From assembly GCF_030253575.1 (NCBI RefSeq), contig NC_080566.1:6767501-6831500 (forward strand): DNA of 64,000 nucleotides, read 5' to 3'. The stretch comes from Rhododendron vialii (Eukaryota > Streptophyta > Magnoliopsida > Ericales > Ericaceae). The translations under genes and the position numbers were made by a program. The notes below the pieces were generated by a model that ran no database searches, was not told the DNA's origin, and saw only the letters and a program-made list of their open reading frames with translations. Of the stretch, positions 57,590 through 64,000 are shown in pieces; the first letter of the stretch is position 1; each line of letters starts with the position of its first letter.

Positions 57590-59213
57590 CTAAGAGAGTA
57601 AACATTTCTGAACCATCAGCTCAATAGCCACACCATCTATTTCACTAGAAAAATTATTGGTGCTCCTGGAGCAATGCTCTAGCCTCTAGGTGCCTCTTAC
57701 ACCACACATTTTTGTAGAACTCACACCAAAGCATGTGGATCTCAAACAAGTGTGGTGGAAGAGACCCCTTGAGTATTGCTCCAGCAGCTCCAAATTAATA
57801 ATCTCTCTGGCTTTGTAATATGAGATCATATTGATGTAGGAACTATATCGATATCCGATTATGTTTCTTCTATTTCAGTTAACTCAAGTGCTTTTTGGTG
57901 CCAAAGTGAAAGCTTCCAAAATCACATGTTAACCTCGTTGACAACAAGAAGTGGGAATCCATCAATTTTATGCTGCACAATACTGTACTGTAGAGAAGAC
58001 AAGAAGGAATGGCATCCTACTAGATGAATGTACCCCCAGTCAATAGAAACATATGAATCAAAAGTCAAAATGAAAGGTATCATATAGCACATAGACTACC
58101 AGCAGACAATAGTGTAACCTTCTGAGGTTCCATGAATCCCCTGCACAAAAAAAGAAAGCGTAGTATACCTAAAAATGAAAATTAACCAATAACCGCACTA
58201 ATGGTACATCCTGGAGGAAAAAATCTATCGTCCATGACCGAAAAAATGCTTGGTTAGAAATTGGATTAGTCGATGGAACAGATTCACTGTCATTATTTCC
58301 ATTAAAAAGTAAATGCGGGAAATAATAAGACTGACCATGAAGGTTTTAACCATTGGCCCGAGCACTGGATATTTTTGTCGATGATGTGAAAGCAATAGAA
58401 GATGGGTATACAGGATATGCCATGTCTTCTAAAGATTAACCATGTGTCTTACACACAATGTCATTAAATCATATCTTACAGCTACTACTGCATTAGTAAC
58501 CATATGAAGAGAATAAAAAACCTACAGAAAAAGACTAAAATTGGTGGCATATTCATCAATCAATATCTAAACCCCATCTCAGCCAAAGAATAAAAGTTCT
58601 CTCATTGATTCACTATTCAACACCCTTAGTTGTCTGCCTTTTGCAGATTCGGGAAATTCAGACGGGTGATAAGCAAATCAAAATTCAACAGATATTCACG
58701 GTCAAAGTTGGTTGTTGCGATTGAGAATCCAGTTCTATACTTAAAATTAGAGTGAATAAAGTTAAATGTCTGATCGATGAAGATCCAATTTGGATGGAAA
58801 CACATTCCATTATGAAATATACAGAAGAAAAGCCAAGTAAATCCAATGTGTTGTACCTAAAATGGAGTGACAGAGGTAGAAGTATGATCAAGACCATATT
58901 CGGAGGCATACAAATTGTACAGTAGGAAAGATTGAAAGATATTCAAGAAAACAAAAGCAGACTACAGATGCATGAAAAGTTAAATGGGTATCCATCATCC
59001 TTGTAATTGCTCACTGGGATAGACTGCCTTGGAAGACAGTCAAGAGACATCTCGGAAGCTGAATGGAGCCACTCGTTTACCTTATTAGTTTTTCTTTAGC
59101 AGTACTGCAAATGGCAGCAACCTCTGAAAGGACTTCACAAGCCCTTTGTGCAGCACGAAGAGTATTTTAGTTACTCGAGGTCACGAAAGCACATAATGGA
59201 AATGTAATTTGAT
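57590..59213 (-). repeat. 3'-flanking duplication block of F-box copy 6
   Basis: Shares ordered segments with the other F-box flanks, such as TCTGAACCATCAGCTCAATA (as at 20285) and GGTGCCAAAGTGAAAGCTTC (as at 20413), and ends at the stop of copy 6. A small MITE lies within it. Confidence 0.6.
57655..57797. mobile_element. Small foldback MITE
   Basis: GGTGCTCCTGGAGCAATGCT at the left pairs with AGTATTGCTCCAGCAGCTCC at the right, and TGCCTCTTACACCACAC pairs with GTGTGGTGGAAGAGACC. About 140 bp, non-coding. Confidence 0.7.
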
Positions 59214-60150
59214 CTAAGACGCTATGTGTCCATCAGGCGCATTGTGTCTATTGACCGAAACCAAGCTCTCCGTGTATGGAACAGCATGTAAATTTGATAG
59301 ACGACCATGGACTTGATACTCCTTTCTTTCTCGAGTATTACTGTTGTACAACATTATCTGTCCAAGGTTCTTCACAAGGACCTCACCATTTTGCCGAAAT
59401 CCCAATACCTCGTCAAATGCCGGGAAGCAGGGTCCGATAGTGAACTTCTTAGTCCACGACACCTCGACATCCTCTTTGTTCATTAGCCATATGTCAAAGC
59501 ACCTTCCTGCCCACCAATTTTGACAAATAACCAGGGCAAGGGAATCTTTCAAAACAGAAAGTTTCGGGTGGTGTGACAAGCAAACTTCTGGCACGGGCAT
59601 CTCTTTGAACTCCTCATCGGTCATACTAAACGCCACAATCGCCAGTCCAACAGGATGGCAACCACCACTGTAAGCATACCAAAAAAAATCCCCATTCCAC
59701 GATGTGAATAGACTCTCACTACAGAGGAAACCGGACTCGATGGGGCCCTCATCGTCAACTTCTCTCCAAGAATCTGTACTCAATTCATATATTTCAACTC
59801 TTTCATCGTATATTTCAACTCTTTCATCGATGCCCATAATGCTTATATTTCCGAATTTAACCACTTTATAATCATTCGTAATGGGATCATACCCAATTCC
59901 CAAATTACTAAAAAAGTCATTTTTGTAGGAAGGTTGAGGAAGTACCCTGAATTCATTCATTGAAGGGTTGCATATCACAATGGTGGAGTTTAAACCGCTG
60001 GTGAGACAAACGACGCCATTACAAGGACCCAAGATTTGTAGCGCTTCAATATCTATACCAGTGAAAGATATATCTATATCCTCAACGGGGTTTTCGCCGG
60101 TGACAAATGACAAGGCCATACCGCCGAGTTTTTTGTCGATTTATGCATTT
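59214..60150 (-). pseudogene. 5'-truncated SLF-like F-box gene, copy 6
   Basis: Homology to copies 4 and 5 begins at the position of FLDRGEGG (here IDKKLGG, about 60145) and runs to the stop at 59214: GPCNGVVCLTS, NLGIGYDPITNDYKVVKF, TDSWREVDDEGP, FDIWLMNKEDVEVSWTKKF and SLVSVNRHN. An internal ATG at 60119 leaves 301 codons, but the F-box and about 75 residues are gone. The break lies just before the palindrome at 60184-60952, which probably removed or displaced the 5' end. A 24 bp tandem duplication gives DERVEIYDERVEIYE. It also lacks the central loop residues of other copies. Best read as a pseudogene. Confidence 0.8.
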
Positions 60151-60183
60151 CCAAAAAACTATTTGTCAAAATATACTTTTTTT

Positions 60184-60952
60184 CAAACTATTTTTAAAAA
60201 GAGAATAAATTTTACACGGACCCTCCGTGTATACGGGAGGGTCCGCCGAACCAATTACATGAAGACAGCTCAGCTTTTGCAGCTGAGTAAAAAAGACAAA
60301 CGGCAAAAAAAAAATTCATTTAGGATCCTATACAACAGAAACTTGATTATAAGAGTCATAAAGACAAAATTTAATTATGACACTTTAGAATAATATGATC
60401 AGAATAACAAGATCTTTGCACCGGTTCAAACGGATTGAAAATTAGAACACTTAACTTTTTAACCATATTTTTAAATAAATAAATAATCTAAAAAATTATG
60501 CACTCTAATTTTTAATCCGTTTGAATCGGTGAGAAAATTTGATCATATTATTCTAAAGAAACATAATTAATTTTATCTTTATGGCTCTCATAATAAGATC
60601 TTTGAACAAATTCAAACGGATTAAAAATTAGAGTGCATAATTTTTTAGATTATTTATTTATTTAAAAATATGGTTAAAAAGTTAAGTGTTCCAATTTTCA
60701 ATCCGTTTGAACCGGTGCAAAGATCTTGTTATTCTGATCATATTATTCTAAAGTGTCATAGTTAAATTTTGTCTTTATGACTCTTATAATCAAGTTTCTG
60801 TTCTATAGGATCCTAAATGAAATTTTTTTTTTGCCGTTTGTCTTTTTTACTCAGCTGCAAAAGCTGAGCTGTCTTCATGTAATTGGTTCGGCGGACCCTC
60901 CCGTATACACGGAGGGTCCGTGTAAAATTTATTCTCTTTTAAAAATAGTTCA
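60184..60952. mobile_element. Large near-perfect palindrome (foldback element)
   Basis: Two arms of about 375 bp. The outer part GAGAATAAATTTTACACGGA, CCCTCCGTGTATACGGGAGG recurs in reverse at 60880-60935. Inner parts include CAGCTCAGCTTTTGCAGCTG, TTAGGATCCTATACAACAGA and CACCGGTTCAAACGGATTG. Each arm also contains a shorter internal repeat (AATATGATCA and AAACGGATT words), giving a nested palindrome. The arms differ at only a few positions, so it is young or maintained. No coding capacity. It could be a foldback transposon; no clear target duplication was identified. Confidence 0.9.
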
Positions 60953-61170
60953 AAACGCACATTCAATGTGAATCACGCATATCGAATGTGCATTATCCGG
61001 CGCTGGCATATGCGAGCCGGGCCAGCTGGATATCCAGCGTGTATCACGCATATCCAATGTGCATGATGCATATTCCATATGTGTGATGCATATTTGATAG
61101 GCGTCAGCGTTTAAAATCAGATCAGATTGCAAAAGTGTATGCGTCTCGCATACGCTGTACTGTCTCCATT
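60953..61170. repeat. Degenerate short repeats
   Basis: Scattered variants of CACGCATATCCAATGTGCAT, at least four within about 150 bp, not in regular register. No gene seen. Confidence 0.5.
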
Positions 61171-61273
61171 CTCGCGATCTACGATGGTCGTACTGTACGT
61201 TCACCGTCGTTCGCCGTTTGCCTCTCTCCGATCTCCGACGTCGCCGTTCGTCATTCTCTCCTCCCTCTCACTG

Positions 61274-61337
61274 TAAGTCCCTCTCTCTCTCTCCGTAGGT
61301 ATATATGTATGTATGTATCTCTCTCTCTCTCCGTAGG

Positions 61338-61378
<41 letters not shown>

Positions 61379-61397
61379 CTCTCTCTCTCTCTCTCTC
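61274..61397. repeat. Compound microsatellite
   Basis: Two copies of CTCTCTCTCTCCGTAGGTAT with TATG units, then an AT run (about 61342-61374) and a CT run (about 61375-61397). Tandem simple repeats with no coding role. Confidence 0.95.
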
Positions 61398-61494
61398 CTC
61401 GTAGGCCTGTGTTCAATTGCTTGAATGAAAGCTTCATTTACCTCTCTCATGGCTGTAAAAATACTTTTGGCTAACCCTAGGAAAAGTTTGTTTT

Positions 61495-62042
61495 CTAGGG
61501 CTCCGTTTGTTTCGACTTAAAATCTTTTACGTAGAAAAATATTTTCTTGAAAAATCTTTTACTTGGAAAACAATTACCGCACTTTGATTTTTTGGTGTTT
61601 GGCTATATTGATCAAAAATATTTGTCCTCCATTTTTGGATTCGGGCAACAAGCAGGGAGACTTAAGGGGTTATGATGAATTGGTACTTGAGAAACCCATG
61701 CTCTCTGTCTTTTTCTCTGATTAGAGAAAAGGAAATTAGACACATATGCATAATGGGTAAGAAATGGAGGATCGGATAGGAATTGACTCAAGTGGGGAGA
61801 GAGAGAGCCTCTTGTAATCTGTTGGAAGTTGAGCGAGACAGTGGAAACTTGAGATCGGGAGGGCTGGAGGGGTTTGTAAAACAATTTACCGAGATTCATC
61901 TGGTAAGTTGTTTTTGGTGATTTGAGTGAAAATGTTTGACAATAAAAATATTTTACCCAGTTTATAAGCAACCAAACCAAGGAAAATGAGGAAGATATTT
62001 TACCGGAAAAACTATTTTACATTGAAACAAATGGAGCCTAGG
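61495..62042. mobile_element. Inverted-repeat element (about 550 bp)
   Basis: CTAGGGCTCCGTTTGTTTCG at the left is matched by CATTGAAACAAATGGAGCCT, then AGG, at the right. The arms continue with AAAATCTTTTACG against TATTTTACCGGAAAAACTATT. The interior is non-coding. Non-autonomous DNA element; the superfamily is not resolved. Confidence 0.65.
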
Positions 62043-62940
62043 TGTAAAAATGAGGCTAGTGGTGACACAGTTATGTCATGTGAGTGTGAGGAAATAATTA
62101 TGTTAAACCTGGAAATTTTTTGTGACCATATGTGATGAGGTTGCTAACGTAGGTAGCTTTGCTAGGATTCCTCTTTGGAAGTTTTGCTTGTGTTTGTCAT
62201 GACTGGGAAATTGTTTGTTTGCTTTCTTTTTAGAATTAATATCAAATAGGACAAAACAATGCAAGTTGAGTCCAAAACTAAAGTTACATATATATTTGGA
62301 TTTTGGAATACGTAATAGCATATGTCAGCTGATCCCATATATGGTGGTTTTGTATTTCTATATTTTCTTGATTACACTCCATATCAATGTGTGAATATGC
62401 ATAACCACAGCCACAAGGGTGGTGCAGTGAATAATGTGTTAAAAGTCTATCGATATCCGAAAAAAGTGTTTTGATATGTATGCACCACATAATTAGCACA
62501 TAGCAGTGAACCACCAAATTAGCATATCTATCACTTATATAGTATTGGTTTTGTCTTAGGAAGTCACATCGGATGCAAAATATTGATATTGGTGTAAGAG
62601 TCTACGCGTGTCTCTAGGCCTCCGCGTTGTGGTACTGGAGGACATCTTCAGAAGAAGCATGGGGACACTAACCACAAGAAGGTCGTTGATGCTACAAAGG
62701 GTAGAGGTGGGTGTAGAGGTAAGGCTAGGGGTAGGGGTGGGGCCAGAGGTTGACATACAGGTACATTTCTTTTTAATTTTGTGCTTTATTTGTTTTGCAT
62801 AATCGATTAGTAGGATTAGCACAACCTGGCGTGGGTTTTGATTGTGGAATTTTTATAATTGTATTGGTAATTAGGATGGCAAATGGATCGGTGTGGACAT
62901 TGAATGATTTTGTTATTGTTTCTGCTATTTCTTTGAGACG
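62043..62940. other. Region upstream of the MULE relic
   Basis: Mostly AT-rich. At 62600-62755 a GC-richer plus-strand stretch translates to Gly/Arg-rich sequence (KGRGGCRGKARGRGGARG followed by a stop), which resembles RG-rich tails of some MULE proteins. Its relation to the transposase frame is unclear. Confidence 0.3.
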
Positions 62941-62944
62941 CTCA

Positions 62945-64000
62945 GAATACGGTGAAGAAGTATAGCATGCAACAGAATAATGTGATGAAGACATCAGCAT
63001 CGTCACCGACTATGTTGGTGTACAAATGCAAGAACCCGGTCCCATGTCAGTGGCGACTAAGAGCAAGAAAGTGTAAGGATGCCGATGAGTGGATAATCAG
63101 TCGATACGCAGGACCACACACTTGCGTTGCGGAGAGTGTAACCCAAGATCATCATAATCTTGACGCATGATTCATTTATGAAATTATTGCCCTTATCGTG
63201 AAAAAAGATGCAAGCACGAAGGTGAAGGTCCTTCAAGCAATGATTTTAGATAGGCCAGAGGGATTCCAACCATCGTATGCGAAGACTTAGGCTGTGAAGC
63301 AAATTGCTATAGCAAGAATTTTTAGGAACTGGGATGAGTCGAACGCAGAAGTCGAAAGTTTCTTGGCCGCGGTGAAAGTTAAAAATCCAAGTACGGAGTA
63401 CATCCTGCTGTCGAAAGATACAAACATACCAGGATGCCGCACGTGTGATCATTTTTTCTGGGCATTTGGGCCAGCCATTGAAGGGTTCAAATATTCCAGG
63501 CCTGTGATAAGCATTGATGGTACCTTCCTAACAGGAAAGTACAAAGGTGTAATTTTGGTTGCTTTGAGTCAGGACGCGGAAAATCAAATATTCCCTATTG
63601 CATTTGCCATTGTGGAGAAGGAGGATGTTGATAATTGGGGGTGGTTCTTGTCATGCCTCAGACATTTTGTCACAAATTGAACAGAATTGTGTCTAATTTC
63701 AGACAGGCATACTGGTCTATTGTCGTACATCAAAGGAGATCCGCTTTGGAGACCCCCCCATGCTTATCATCGTTATTGTGCCCGTCACATTGGGGCAAAC
63801 TATATGAGAAGGTTCAACAAAATTGTGGGCAACCAAGTAAAAGTTACGGCCATGGAAATCCAAAAACGAAAGTTTAAAGCACAGCTTGAAAAGACTAAAA
63901 AGTTCGGCGACGACGAAAAGGTCTACAAGGAACTAACGGAGGATTTGGTTTTAAAGAAATGGTCATTCGCGCATGATGGAGGTAGGCATTACGGATCAGA
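62945..64000 (+). pseudogene. MULE (MuDR-type) transposase relic, 3'-partial
   Basis: One continuous frame from about 62947 to the window edge. It shows the MuDR N-terminal domain (TVKKYSMQQNNVMK, CKNPVPCQWRLRARKCKD, GPHTC) and then the transposase core: NPSTEYILL, VISIDGTFLTGKYKGVILVA, IFPIAFAIVEKED, WGWFLSCLRHF, SDRHTG, HAYHRYCARHIGANYMRRF. The first two acidic catalytic residues (IDGT, SDRH) are present. Three in-frame stops interrupt it: TGA 63168-63170, TAG 63288-63290, TGA 63678-63680; no frameshift was seen. It continues beyond the window, so zinc-finger and terminal repeats cannot be checked. Not functional as it stands. Confidence 0.88.

Noticed and set aside
20092-60150. Naming the F-box array as the self-incompatibility S locus
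   Set aside because: No T2 ribonuclease or receptor-kinase partner is visible in the window, and SLF-like families also occur away from S loci. Kept only as a hypothesis.
61135-61450. Open frames rich in Tyr-Ile, Arg-Glu and Ser-Leu
   Set aside because: Produced by the AT and CT simple repeats.
63635-63877. A separate 80-codon frame at the end of the MULE relic
   Set aside because: The genuine transposase homology (SDRHTG, HAYHRYCARHI) continues in the original frame past a stop codon; this is a shadow frame.

Overview
This is a 64 kb stretch of flowering-plant nuclear DNA. It is AT-rich, with spliced genes whose GT..AG introns can be traced by frame, and with heavy loads of MITEs, SINEs, LINE fragments, TRIM elements and a MULE. 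The protein families fit a eudicot: a plant FURRY-like protein, an AVT6 amino-acid transporter, SLF-like F-box proteins and a plant GT29 glycosyltransferase. The species cannot be fixed from the sequence alone.

Layout. (1) 319-10359, plus strand: the 3' nine exons of a FURRY/cell-morphogenesis gene, whose start lies left of the window. Its 1.9 kb intron holds nested inverted-repeat elements, and another intron holds a miniature LTR retroelement. (2) 12123-16160, minus strand: an intact five-exon AVT6-type vacuolar amino-acid transporter with a candidate TATA box near 17.39 kb. (3) 16-22 kb: a MITE/SINE zone with elements inserted in one another. (4) 20-60 kb: six F-box/FBA (SLF-like, CPR1-like) genes, all on the minus strand. 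Four are full length (28651-29820, 33718-34884, 46785-47957, 54127-55302). One has lost only its F-box (22726-23832). One is cut off at its 5' end beside a large palindrome (59214-60150). Each copy carries related 3'-flanking DNA, so the array grew by segmental duplication followed by recombination and transposon insertion. (5) 39031-40252, minus strand: a GT29 sialyltransferase-like gene broken by three separate lesions. (6) 61-64 kb: microsatellites, an inverted-repeat element and a MULE transposase relic running off the right edge.

The genes do not form one pathway. The FURRY and AVT6 genes look like stable single-copy genes beside a fast-evolving F-box array. SLF-like F-box proteins are SCF ubiquitin-ligase adaptors; in several plant families related tandem arrays hold the pollen S determinant, but no T2 ribonuclease is visible here, so an S-locus role is unproven. 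The most informative signals are the chimeric flank beside the third F-box gene, the F-box-less FBA gene, a 3 kb insertion bounded by an 18 bp direct repeat, a near-perfect 0.77 kb palindrome, and a microscopic LINE-like insertion that breaks the GT29 gene.
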